Position numbers and translations under genes: made by a program. The notes beneath the pieces are model-generated. The model was not told where the DNA came from. It searched no databases and was given only the letters and a program-made list of their open reading frames with translations. A stretch of 64,000 bases of DNA from Streptomyces sparsogenes (lineage in GTDB: Bacteria > Actinomycetota > Actinomycetes > Streptomycetales > Streptomycetaceae): positions 1 to 64,000 of the forward strand of contig NZ_MAXF01000185.1 in assembly GCF_001704635.1 (NCBI RefSeq), read 5' to 3'. Positions 55,329 through 63,893 of this stretch are shown piece after piece (the first letter of the stretch is position 1; every line of letters starts with the position of its first letter).

Positions 55329-56777
55329 GTGTCCAAAGTACTCACCTCCCTCCCTGTCGGCGAGCGCGTCGGCATCGCTTTCTCCGGCGGCCTCGACACC
55401 TCGGTAGCCGTCGCGTGGATGCGCGACAAGGGCGCGGTGCCGTGCACCTATACCGCCGACATCGGCCAGTACGACGAGCCCGACATCGCCTCGGTCCCCG
55501 GGCGCGCCACGACGTACGGCGCGGAGGTCGCCCGGCTGGTCGACTGCCGGGCCGCCCTCGTGGAGGAGGGCCTCGCGGCCCTGGCCTGCGGGGCGTTCCA
55601 CATCCGGTCCGGTGGCCGCAGCTACTTCAACACCACCCCGCTCGGGCGGGCGGTCACCGGCACCCTGCTGGTGCGCGCCATGCTCGAGGACGACGTCCAG
55701 ATCTGGGGCGACGGCTCCACCTTCAAGGGCAACGACATCGAGCGGTTCTACCGCTACGGCCTGCTGGCCAACCCCTCGCTGCGGATCTACAAGCCGTGGC
55801 TGGACGCCGACTTCGTCAGCGAGCTCGGCGGCCGCAAGGAGATGTCCGAGTGGCTGGTGGCCCACGGGCTGCCCTACCGCGACAGCACGGAGAAGGCCTA
55901 CTCCACCGACGCGAACATCTGGGGCGCGACCCACGAGGCCAAGGCGCTCGAGCACCTCGACGCCGGCATCGAGATCGTCGAGCCGATCATGGGCGTGCGG
56001 TTCTGGGACCCCACCGTCGAGATAGCGGCCGAGGACGTCACGATCGGCTTCGAGCGGGGACGCCCGGTGACGATCAACGGCAAGGAGTTCCCCTCCGCCG
56101 TCGATCTGGTGCTGGAGGCCAACGCCATCGGCGGCCGGCACGGCCTGGGCATGTCCGACCAGATCGAGAACCGTGTCATCGAGGCCAAGAGTCGGGGCAT
56201 CTACGAGGCCCCGGGCATGGCGCTGCTGCACGCGGCGTACGAGCGCCTGGTCAACGCGATCCACAACGAGGACACCGTCGCCGCCTACCACACCGAGGGC
56301 CGGCGGCTCGGCCGGCTGATGTACGAGGGCCGCTGGCTGGACCCGCAGGCGCTGATGCTGCGCGAGTCGCTGCAGCGCTGGGTCGGCATGGCGGTCACCG
56401 GCGAGGTGACCCTGCGGCTGCGGCGCGGTGAGGACTACTCCATCCTCGACACCACCGGGCCGGCCTTCAGCTACCACCCGGACAAGCTCTCCATGGAGCG
56501 GACCGAGGACTCCGCCTTCGGCCCCGTGGACCGGATCGGCCAGCTGACCATGCGCAACCTGGACATCGCCGACTCGCGCGCCAAGCTCGAGCAGTACGCC
56601 GGGCTCGGCATGGTCGGCGACGCCCAGCCGGCGCTGATCGGCGCCGCGCAGGCGGCCTCGACCGGGCTGATCGGCGCGATGCCCAAGGGCGCGGCGGAGG
56701 CCATCGCCTCCAGCGGCGAGGCCTCGGGCGACGACCAGCTGCTCGACCGCGCCGCGATGGAGTTCGGCGCCGACTGA
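55329..56777 (+). CDS. argG: Argininosuccinate synthase
   Basis: This 482-residue protein is of the long E. coli-type ArgG group and matches it closely: GIAFSGGLDTS (ATP P-loop), FNTTPLGRAVTGT, IWGDGSTFKGNDIERFYRYG, KPWLDADFVSELGGR and SDQIENRVIEAKSRGIYEAPG. It joins citrulline and aspartate in arginine synthesis. I start it at GTG 55329 on the promoter position; ATG 55314 adds five residues. It ends before a 16-bp terminator. It lies far from other arg genes in this window. Confidence 0.97.
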   Translation: MSKVLTSLPVGERVGIAFSGGLDTSVAVAWMRDKGAVPCTYTADIGQYDEPDIASVPGRATTYGAEVARLVDCRAALVEEGLAALACGAFHIRSGGRSYFNTTPLGRAVTGTLLVRAMLEDDVQIWGDGSTFKGNDIERFYRYGLLANPSLRIYKPWLDADFVSELGGRKEMSEWLVAHGLPYRDSTEKAYSTDANIWGATHEAKALEHLDAGIEIVEPIMGVRFWDPTVEIAAEDVTIGFERGRPVTINGKEFPSAVDLVLEANAIGGRHGLGMSDQIENRVIEAKSRGIYEAPGMALLHAAYERLVNAIHNEDTVAAYHTEGRRLGRLMYEGRWLDPQALMLRESLQRWVGMAVTGEVTLRLRRGEDYSILDTTGPAFSYHPDKLSMERTEDSAFGPVDRIGQLTMRNLDIADSRAKLEQYAGLGMVGDAQPALIGAAQAASTGLIGAMPKGAAEAIASSGEASGDDQLLDRAAMEFGAD

Positions 56778-56806
56778 CCCGCCACCCCGGGTCCGCGAAG
56801 GCACCA

Positions 56807-56845
56807 CGGCGGCCCCCGCCCGGAGCGAATCCGGGCGGGGGCCGC
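56807..56845. terminator. Bidirectional terminator hairpin (16-bp stem)
   Basis: Arms 56807-56822 and 56830-56845 pair perfectly around seven bases, between convergent argG and the aldehyde dehydrogenase gene. Confidence 0.9.
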
Positions 56846-56891
56846 CGCGTTTCCCGTCCTGGAATACCGGAGAGACGTCAGCGGAGAGACG

Positions 56892-58466
56892 TCAGAGGAA
56901 GCTGACGTTCTGGGCCAGCGAGAGCCGGCTGGAGTAGTTGATCGTGTTGGTGGCGGAGCGCATGTACGCGCGCCAGGCGTCGGAGCCGGACTCGCGGCCG
57001 CCGCCGGTCTCCTTCTCGCCGCCGAACGCGCCGCCGATCTCGGCGCCGGAGGTGCCGATGTTGACGTTGGCGATACCGCAGTCGGAGCCCTCCGCGGACA
57101 GGAAGATCTCGGCCTCCCGCTGGTCACGGGTGAAGATGCTGGACGACAGGCCCTGCGGGACGTCGTTGTGCAGCGCGATGGCCTCGTCGAGGGTGTCGTA
57201 CGTCAGCACGTACAGGATCGGCGCGAACGTCTCCTCCCGGACGACGCCGGTCTGCTCGGGGACGCGCACGATGGCCGGCTCGGCATAGGCGGCCCTCGGT
57301 GCCGCGTCGGCCAGCCGGCGGCCGCCGCCGACCAGGACCTCGCCGCCCTGGTCCCGCGCGCGGTCGAGGGCGCCGCGCATCCGGTCGAGGGCCGCCGGGG
57401 AGATGAGCGGGCCGACGAGGGTGGACTCGTCGAACGGGTCGCCGATGGGCAGCTTGCGGTAGGCGGCGGTCAGGCGCGCGACGAGGCTGTCGGCGATGTC
57501 CCGGTGGACGATGAGGCGGCGCAGGGTCGTACAGCGCTGTCCCGCCGTGCCGGCCGCGGCGAAGACGATGCCCTGGACGGCGAGGTCGGGATCGGCGGAC
57601 GGGGCGACGATCGCGGCGTTGTTGCCGCCCAGCTCCAGCAGGCTGCGGCCGAACCGGGCGGCGACGCGGGGTCCGACCTCGCGCCCCATGCGGGTCGAGC
57701 CGGTGGCGCTGACCAGCGCCACCCGGGGGTCGTCGACCAGCTTCTCGCCGATGGCGCGGTCGCCGAGCAGCAGGCGGTGCACATCACGGGGCGCGCCGAC
57801 CTCCTCGGCGGCCCGGGCCAGCAGGTGGTCACAGGCCAGGGAGATCAGCGGGGTGAGCTCGGACGGCTTCCACACGACGGTGTCGCCGCAGACCAGGGCG
57901 ACGGCGGTGTTCCACGACCAGACGGCGGCGGGGAAGTTGAAGGCCGAGATGACGCCCACCACGCCGAGCGGGTGCCAGGTCTCGGCCAGCCGGTGTCCGG
58001 GGCGCTCGGAGGCGATGGTGCGGCCGTAGAGCTGGCGGGACAGCCCCACCGCGAAATCGCAGATGTCGATCATTTCCTGGATCTCGCCCAGCGCTTCGGA
58101 GCGGATCTTGCCCGCCTCGATGGTGACGAGGTCGGCCAGGTCGTTCTGGTACACGCGCAGCAACTCGCCGAGGCGGCGGACCAGTTCGCCGCGGCGCGGG
58201 GCGGGGGTGGTGCGCCAGGTGAGGAAGGCCTCGCGGGTCGCCGCGAGCGCCTCGTCGGCGTCGGCGGCGGTGGCCGCCGTCAGGCCGAGGAGCCGCTCCC
58301 CGGTGACGGGGGTGCGCGCGAAGAGGTCGGTGCCCTCCGGGACGGTGACGCCGATGTGCCCCAGGCTGGTGAGCGCGCGGGCGCGCAGGTCGTCGGTGGT
58401 GGGCAGGGCGGTCCCGGGCTGGGCGGTCCCGGGCTGGGCGGTCTGTGGCTGGGCGGTGTCGCTCAT
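56892..58466 (-). CDS. Antiquitin-type aldehyde dehydrogenase (2-aminoadipate semialdehyde)
   Basis: This protein of 524 residues has ISAFNFPAAVWSWN, ATGSTRMG, LLELGGNNA (Glu) and TAGQRCTT (catalytic Cys), all typical of the ALDH7/AmaB group that oxidises 2-aminoadipate-6-semialdehyde/piperideine-6-carboxylate. The terminal GGAFGGEKETGGGRESGSDAWR portion is family-conserved. The N-terminus has a short TAQPGTAQPGT repeat. It is the third gene of a run with HglS and an FAD oxidase. Confidence 0.9.
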   Translation of the reverse strand: MSDTAQPQTAQPGTAQPGTALPTTDDLRARALTSLGHIGVTVPEGTDLFARTPVTGERLLGLTAATAADADEALAATREAFLTWRTTPAPRRGELVRRLGELLRVYQNDLADLVTIEAGKIRSEALGEIQEMIDICDFAVGLSRQLYGRTIASERPGHRLAETWHPLGVVGVISAFNFPAAVWSWNTAVALVCGDTVVWKPSELTPLISLACDHLLARAAEEVGAPRDVHRLLLGDRAIGEKLVDDPRVALVSATGSTRMGREVGPRVAARFGRSLLELGGNNAAIVAPSADPDLAVQGIVFAAAGTAGQRCTTLRRLIVHRDIADSLVARLTAAYRKLPIGDPFDESTLVGPLISPAALDRMRGALDRARDQGGEVLVGGGRRLADAAPRAAYAEPAIVRVPEQTGVVREETFAPILYVLTYDTLDEAIALHNDVPQGLSSSIFTRDQREAEIFLSAEGSDCGIANVNIGTSGAEIGGAFGGEKETGGGRESGSDAWRAYMRSATNTINYSSRLSLAQNVSFL

Positions 58467-58490
58467 GGGACTCCTCGGATGTGTGAAGGG

Positions 58491-59900
58491 TCAGCGGAGG
58501 GTGCCGTGCAGTCGGAGGTCGACTCCGAGTTCGTCGGCGACCCGGTCGAGGGAGCTGTTCTGCTGCCGCTCGTACAGCGCGAAGGGGTCCAGGACCTCGC
58601 GCCCCATGGCGTCGGAGAGCCATGCGGCGTCGTAGGCGGTGCCCTGGTGGTCGTTGTTGCGGGTGCCCTCGCCGCTGAGGTTGGACTGGAAGATGCCGGC
58701 GGCGGAGCGGGGCAGGAAGTCCTCGTAGACGATGGGCTCGGCGCGCACCCAGCCCCGCTCCACCAGTTCGCCGAGGCCGGCGGGCGGACGGCTGCCGTCC
58801 CGCGGCCGGTCGGGGACCGTCCGGTAGGTGAAGTAGGCCAGCCCCGCGGCGGCCAGCTCCCGCTCGCCGCCCGGCATGTGCCGCTCCCACACGGCGCGCG
58901 CGACCTCGCCGCGGTCGGCGTCGGGACGGTGCGAGGCCTGCTGGTCGACGAGGGTCAGCAGATGGTCGTAGTGGGCGCGGCCCTCCCGGGTCAGGGCGAT
59001 GCCGCGGGCCTCGACCTCGCCGAAGCGCACCCGCAGGGCGCCGCTGACCACCCGGCCGTCGGGGGTGCGCAGGGCGCGGGGCTCGGCGAGGGCGCGGAAG
59101 GAGGTCTGGCGCAGCAGGACGTCGGGGCCCTGCCAGGCGGGCGGGCCCTGGATGGTGTCGATCATCTGGATGCCGCGCTCGGTCATGCGCCGGTAGAGCT
59201 CGTCGATGTCCAGGACGCGCGGGGTGAGGTGGTTGATGTGGGTGCTGCGGACGCCGCCGATGTCGGCGGCGACGGCGGAGATCCGCTCCAGGGTCTGGTA
59301 CCAGGCCTGGTCGACCGGCTCGGGGGACAGTTCGAAGGCCTGCACCGCGAGCCGCAGGAACCGCTCGGCGTCCTCCTCGGGCAGCTCCCGTTCGGCTTCG
59401 GCGCGGTCGGCGAGGGCGAGCAGCTCCGGGGGGAACAGTTCGCGGCCGGCGAGGAAGGTCTCCAGGCGGGAGCGCAGGTCCGGGTCGAAGAACCGCGGAT
59501 CGGCGGTGGTGAGCATGGAGGTGAAGACCCGGAAGGGGTTGCGGGCCAGCTCCTCGCCGTCGACGGGCCGGAAGGCGGTCGAGACGACGGGGACGGCGCT
59601 GGCGGCGGCCTCCCGCAGGTCGTAGAAGCCGACCGGGCGCATGCCCAGGGCGCCGAAGACCCGGGCGACCTGGCTCAGCTCCCCGGGGGTGCCGACCCTG
59701 ATGGCTCCGTGGCGTTCGGCGGTGACGCGGCCGATGGACCCCAGGCGCTCGGCGTCGGCGCCGCGGGCGCGCAGCACGTCCTCGTTGACCTCGCGGGAGA
59801 CGTCCACGAGCGTGGTGTAGGCGGGAACCTCCCGCCCGTACATCTCCGAGAGCCGCGCGGCGAACGCGGCCCGCAGCTGCCATTGCCTGATCATCGACAT
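58491..59900 (-). CDS. hglS: 2-oxoadipate dioxygenase/decarboxylase (HglS/YdcJ, DUF1338)
   Basis: This 469-residue protein is of the DUF1338 family now known as HglS, an Fe(II) VOC-fold enzyme that converts 2-oxoadipate to D-2-hydroxyglutarate. It shows RHGAIRVGTPGELSQV, STHINHLTPRVLDID (His ligand region), VRFGEVEARGIALT (Glu region) and YEDFLPRSAAGIFQSNL. It stands between the ALDH and FAD oxidase genes with 20-25 base gaps, which agrees with lysine catabolism by the aminoadipate route. Confidence 0.9.
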   Translation of the reverse strand: MSMIRQWQLRAAFAARLSEMYGREVPAYTTLVDVSREVNEDVLRARGADAERLGSIGRVTAERHGAIRVGTPGELSQVARVFGALGMRPVGFYDLREAAASAVPVVSTAFRPVDGEELARNPFRVFTSMLTTADPRFFDPDLRSRLETFLAGRELFPPELLALADRAEAERELPEEDAERFLRLAVQAFELSPEPVDQAWYQTLERISAVAADIGGVRSTHINHLTPRVLDIDELYRRMTERGIQMIDTIQGPPAWQGPDVLLRQTSFRALAEPRALRTPDGRVVSGALRVRFGEVEARGIALTREGRAHYDHLLTLVDQQASHRPDADRGEVARAVWERHMPGGERELAAAGLAYFTYRTVPDRPRDGSRPPAGLGELVERGWVRAEPIVYEDFLPRSAAGIFQSNLSGEGTRNNDHQGTAYDAAWLSDAMGREVLDPFALYERQQNSSLDRVADELGVDLRLHGTLR

Positions 59901-59922
59901 GGGTGGCCTTTCGGTCGGGGGT

Positions 59923-61095
59923 TCACACCACGTGGGCTTCGGGGCGGGTCTCGGCGCCGGTCCGGAAGCGGGCCGCGCTGAGGGGGCTGATGTCGACGCA
60001 CGGCTCGCGCTCCAGGTGGAGGTCGCGCATGACCTCGCCGACCGCCGGTGCCTGGAGGAAGCCGTGGCCGGAGAACCCGGTGGCGTACAGGAAGTTGGTC
60101 AGCTCGTCGGAGCGGCCGATCAGGGCGTTGTGGTCGGGGGTGACCTCGTACAGGCCGGCCCATCCGCCGGCGGTCTCCATGTCCGCGAGGGCGGGGGCGC
60201 GGTGCCGTGCGACGGCGCGGAACAGCTCGAGCCACTCCGGGGTCCAGGTGGTGTCGAAGCCGTCCGGCTGGTCGGGGTCGGCCAGGCCGAACAGCAGGCC
60301 GTCGTCGCTGTTGTGGAAGTAGGCGGTCGAGGAGAAGTCGATGGTGAAGGGGATGCGCGGCGCGGGCGGGGCGAGCGGGGCGGTGAAGGCCAGCTGGCGG
60401 CGCACCGGCCGCACGGGGAGGCTGACGCCGGCCATGTCGCCGATCCGCCCGGACCAGGCGCCCGCCGTACAGATGACGGTGGAGCAGGCGATGCGGCCCC
60501 GGTCGGTGTGCACGGCGGTCACCCGGTCGCCGGTCGTGTCGATGCCGGTGACCGCGGTGTGGGTGGCGAAGGTGACGCCGGCCCGGGCCGCGGCGTCCGC
60601 GTAGCCCCGCACGACCAGTCCGGGGCGGGCGTGGCCGTCGGTGGGCGAGTAGGCGGCGGCCACCAGCCCGTCGGTGCTGAGGTAGGGGCACAGCCGCTGG
60701 GCCTCGGCGGGGTCGATCATGCGGCTGGGCACGTCCAGGCTGTTCTGCAGGGACACGCAGGTCTCGAAGTCCGCCGCCTGCCGCTCGCTGGTGAGCAGGA
60801 AGAGGTAGCCGACGGTGTCGAGCCGGATGTCGGCGCCGGGGCGGTGCGGGAAGTCCTGGTAGGCGCGCAGGCTCCGGTTGCCCAGCTCGATGTTGAGCGG
60901 GTCGGAGAACTGGGCCCGTACGCCGCCGATCGGCTTGCCCGAGCTGCCGCAGCCGAGCTCGCCGCGCTCGACGACGACGATGTTCGTCACCCCGGCCTCG
61001 GCGAGGTGGTAGGCGGTGCCGGCACCCATCACTCCGCCGCCGATGATCACGACATCGGCGGTGGACGGAACGGTGCGGAAGGTGGATGAGGACAA
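59923..61095 (-). CDS. FAD-dependent amine oxidase (DadA/L-pipecolate oxidase type)
   Basis: This 390-residue flavoprotein has the FAD motif VVIIGGGVMGAGTAYHLAEAG, SSGKPIGGVRAQFSDP and the C-terminal YATGFSGHGFLQAPAVG, all of the sarcosine oxidase/DadA fold. It heads the operon with hglS and the aldehyde dehydrogenase, so it probably oxidises pipecolate (or a related imino acid) to piperideine-6-carboxylate. A different secondary amine is possible. It is divergent from a LysR gene. Confidence 0.86.
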   Translation of the reverse strand: MSSSTFRTVPSTADVVIIGGGVMGAGTAYHLAEAGVTNIVVVERGELGCGSSGKPIGGVRAQFSDPLNIELGNRSLRAYQDFPHRPGADIRLDTVGYLFLLTSERQAADFETCVSLQNSLDVPSRMIDPAEAQRLCPYLSTDGLVAAAYSPTDGHARPGLVVRGYADAAARAGVTFATHTAVTGIDTTGDRVTAVHTDRGRIACSTVICTAGAWSGRIGDMAGVSLPVRPVRRQLAFTAPLAPPAPRIPFTIDFSSTAYFHNSDDGLLFGLADPDQPDGFDTTWTPEWLELFRAVARHRAPALADMETAGGWAGLYEVTPDHNALIGRSDELTNFLYATGFSGHGFLQAPAVGEVMRDLHLEREPCVDISPLSAARFRTGAETRPEAHVV

Positions 61096-61180
61096 CTGGC
61101 CGATCCCTTCCAGAGGCCGACGCCGGGGGCCGGAGAGACTCCGTCCGGGGCGTGGCGTGGGCTGTCACTGCGTGGGCGTT

Positions 61181-61190
61181 GCTGATCAGC
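61181..61190. promoter_or_regulatory. LysR-type palindrome GCTGATCAGC
   Basis: This 10-bp perfect palindrome, extended as TTGCTGATCAGCTA, has T-N-A spacing suited to a LysR box. It lies between the FAD oxidase start and the LysR start. Confidence 0.5.
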
Positions 61191-61257
61191 TATCTGGGCG
61201 TCATCGTGCAGCAACCCGACCGTTGACGTCCATGAACAATTACTGTGGGAGTTCTTT

Positions 61258-61263
61258 TAGGAT
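61258..61263 (+). promoter_or_regulatory. -10 hexamer TAGGAT, leaderless LysR gene
   Basis: TAGGAT ends seven bases before the LysR ATG at 61270, so the transcript would begin at or next to the start codon. No well-spaced -35 was found; TTGACG at 61223-61228 is too far. Confidence 0.5.
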
Positions 61264-61269
61264 CCCTAT

Positions 61270-62196
61270 ATGGATTGGACGAGTGCGCAGCTGCGCTCGC
61301 TGGTGGAGCTGACCAGGCGCGGAACCATCACGGCCGTGGCCGAGGCCCTGGGGTACACCCCGGGCGGGGTCTCCCAGCAGATCGCCGCGCTGGAGAAGGC
61401 CACGGGCATGGAGCTGCTGCGGCGGGTCGGGCGCCGGGTGGAGCTGACGGACGCCGGGACGACGCTGGCCTGCCACGCCGAGCGGATCCTGGCCACGGAG
61501 GCCGAGGCCGTCGAGGCGCTGGAGCGCAGTCGCAACGAGGTCTCCGGGACGCTGCTGATCGGCCTGTTCGCCACCGCCGCCGCCGAGATCCTGCCGCCGG
61601 CCCTGCAGCGGGCGCGCCGGGTCCACCCGGGGCTGACCGTGCGCAGCCGCGACATGGACGTGGACGAGGTGTACGACGCGGTGGCCGGCGGAGCCGTGGA
61701 TCTGGCGCTGGGCCTGGACTACCCGGGTGTGCCGATCCCGCGCGATCCGGCGCTGCGGGTGGTGCCCCTGTCGCGGGAGCGCTTCTCGCTCGCGGTCCCC
61801 GCCGGGTCCATGGCCGGCCGGGAGAGGGTGTCCCTGGCGGACACCGGCGAGTTGGGGTGGATCCTGCCGTCGGCCGGCAGCTACTACGGCCGCGCCGTGC
61901 GCACCGCGTGCCGGCGGGCCGGCGTCGAGCCGCGGGTCCTCCACGAGGTGACGGACACCGCCGCCACGCTCGCCCTGGTCGAGGCGGGGGTGGGGGTCAG
62001 CACGGTGACGGACCTGATGCTCCGGCTGCGCACCTCGTGCCTCGATGTGGTGGCGCTGCGGGAGCCATTGGAGCGGAACATCGTCGTGGTGTTCCGCTCC
62101 TTCGCCGAGCGCCGGCCGACGGTGGCCGCTCTGGTCGAGGTGTTGCGCACCGCGGCCGACCGACGGCGCGACGCCCCGGAGCGCCTTGGGCTGTGA
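61270..62196 (+). CDS. LysR-family regulator
   Basis: This 308-residue protein has the HTH LVELTRRGTITAVAEALGYTPGGVSQQIAALEKATG and an effector domain. It is divergent from the FAD oxidase-hglS-aldehyde dehydrogenase run and upstream of an APC permease, so it likely regulates all of them. The inducer may be lysine, pipecolate or 2-aminoadipate. Confidence 0.9.
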   Translation: MDWTSAQLRSLVELTRRGTITAVAEALGYTPGGVSQQIAALEKATGMELLRRVGRRVELTDAGTTLACHAERILATEAEAVEALERSRNEVSGTLLIGLFATAAAEILPPALQRARRVHPGLTVRSRDMDVDEVYDAVAGGAVDLALGLDYPGVPIPRDPALRVVPLSRERFSLAVPAGSMAGRERVSLADTGELGWILPSAGSYYGRAVRTACRRAGVEPRVLHEVTDTAATLALVEAGVGVSTVTDLMLRLRTSCLDVVALREPLERNIVVVFRSFAERRPTVAALVEVLRTAADRRRDAPERLGL

Positions 62197-62206
62197 GGTC
62201 CCAGGC

Positions 62207-62239
62207 ACAACTTCTCTTGGGCTCAGGGGTGGAAGTTGT
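62207..62239 (+). terminator. Weak hairpin after the LysR gene (8-bp stem)
   Basis: Arms ACAACTTC (62207-62214) and GAAGTTGT (62232-62239) pair perfectly around a 17-base loop, just after the LysR stop. Confidence 0.5.
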
Positions 62240-62353
62240 CGCGCTGACACGTCTTTCGCGGGCTGCGCGGCGTGGGTGATGGTTTCTGGCCAGTGGTGAC
62301 CCACGCCACGCCGGCGGCGCGCCCTGCCGCCGTTGCCCGTCATGGAGTGAGCG

Positions 62354-63871
62354 ATGTCCCCCAATCACACCCCGCCACCAGGTCGTGCCGCGCTGCTCGG
62401 CAGAGGACCGCGGGGAATCTTCCGGCGAACACTTCCCTCCGAACAGCCCACCGGCGAGCGCATGGTGCGCACGCTCGGCCTGACCCAGCTGACCATGATC
62501 GGTGTCGGCGCCATCATCGGGGCCGGGATCTTCAGCCTGGCGGCGGCGGTCGCCAAGGACGTGGCCGGTCCCGCCGTGCTGATCTCGTTCCTGGTGGCGG
62601 GGGCCGCGTCGCTGTGCGCGGCCTTCGCCTACGCCGAGTTCGCCGGCATGGTCCCCAAGGCGGGTTCCAGCTACACCTACTGCGCCGCGGTCCTCGGGGA
62701 GATCGTCGGCTGGATCGTGGGCTGGGACCTGCTGCTGGAGTACACCGCGATCGTCGCCGTGGTCGCCATCGGGATGTCCGGCTACCTGGGCTTCCTGCTG
62801 GACGCCGTCGGCGTCCAGCTGCCGGCGTGGGCGCTGGGCGCCCCCGGCACCGGGGCCGGGCACCGGATCGACCTGCTGGCGGTGGTGATCTGCCTGGCCG
62901 TCGCCTGGCTGCTGACCCGCGGCACCCGCACCTCGGCCCGCGTGGAGACCGTGCTGACCATCGTCAAGATCGCGATCGTGCTGCTGGTGATCGTGGTCGG
63001 CCTCACCAAGGTCCACACCGGCAATCTGCACCCCTTCGCGCCCTTCGGGCTCGGCGGGGCCTTCACCGGGGCCGCCACGGTGTTCTTCGCCGTGTTCGGC
63101 TACGACGCGCTGAGCACCGCCGCCGAGGAGTCGGTCGAGGCCCGCAGCAAGCTGCCGAAGGCGATGATGCTGTCGCTGTCCATCTCGATGGTTCTCTACG
63201 TCCTGGTCTGCGTCGTGCTCACCGGCATGCAGCGCTACAGCGACCTCGACCCGAACAGCGGCATCTCCAGCGCCTTCGCGAGCGCGGGGCTGAGTGGGCT
63301 GGCCAATGTCATCGCGGTCGGCGCGGTCATCGGCATCGTGACGGTGACGTTCTCCTTCATGATGGGCGCCTCGCGGCTGTGGTACGCCCTCAGCCGTGAC
63401 GGGCTGATGCCGGCCTGGTTCGGCGCCATCCACCCCAAGCGCAAGGTGCCCCACCGCGCCACCTGGACCATCGGCGCGGTCGCCGCCGTGCTGGCGGGCG
63501 TGCTGCCGATCAACGCCGTCGCGGAACTGACCAACATCGGCGTGCTGCTGGCCTTCATGGTGGTGTGCGCGTCCGTGCTGATCCTGCGCTACAGGAAGCC
63601 GCACCTGCGGCGTGGCTTCCGGTGTCCGGGCATGCCGGTCGTGCCGGTCCTCGGCATGCTCTTCTCCGGCTGGCTCATGTCGTTCCTGCAGTGGGAGACC
63701 TGGGTGCGGCTGGGCGCCTGGCTCGCCGTCGGCCTGGTGGTGTACGCCACGTACGGCTACCGCCGCACCCGCGAGGTGATGCCGGGCGGCTCGGTGGACC
63801 TCGACGCCCTGGACGAGATGACCGACGGGGAGGAGCCCGAGCCCGGCGCCGAGCGCCTGCCGGTCCGCTGA
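62354..63871 (+). CDS. APC-superfamily (CAT-type) cationic amino acid permease
   Basis: This 505-residue protein has about 12-13 membrane segments and the APC signature GVGAIIGAGIFSLAAAVAKD in the first helix, then FAYAEFAGMVPKAGSSYTY. VFFAVFGYDALSTAAEESVEARSKLPKAM is the typical CAT-family segment. Uptake of lysine or a related basic amino acid would feed the neighbouring catabolic genes. The 36-residue N-terminal tail is cytoplasmic. Confidence 0.88.
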   Translation: MSPNHTPPPGRAALLGRGPRGIFRRTLPSEQPTGERMVRTLGLTQLTMIGVGAIIGAGIFSLAAAVAKDVAGPAVLISFLVAGAASLCAAFAYAEFAGMVPKAGSSYTYCAAVLGEIVGWIVGWDLLLEYTAIVAVVAIGMSGYLGFLLDAVGVQLPAWALGAPGTGAGHRIDLLAVVICLAVAWLLTRGTRTSARVETVLTIVKIAIVLLVIVVGLTKVHTGNLHPFAPFGLGGAFTGAATVFFAVFGYDALSTAAEESVEARSKLPKAMMLSLSISMVLYVLVCVVLTGMQRYSDLDPNSGISSAFASAGLSGLANVIAVGAVIGIVTVTFSFMMGASRLWYALSRDGLMPAWFGAIHPKRKVPHRATWTIGAVAAVLAGVLPINAVAELTNIGVLLAFMVVCASVLILRYRKPHLRRGFRCPGMPVVPVLGMLFSGWLMSFLQWETWVRLGAWLAVGLVVYATYGYRRTREVMPGGSVDLDALDEMTDGEEPEPGAERLPVR

Positions 63872-63893
63872 GCGGCCGCCCCGGCCGGCCGCT
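63871..63893. terminator. Terminator hairpin at the permease stop (8-bp stem)
   Basis: Arms 63871-63878 and 63886-63893 pair perfectly. The left arm overlaps the permease stop, and the right arm touches the stop of the convergent truncated gene. Confidence 0.6.

Noticed and set aside
57168..59981. 937-codon plus-strand frame across the aldehyde dehydrogenase and hglS
   Set aside because: It spans two clear minus-strand genes and has no domain.
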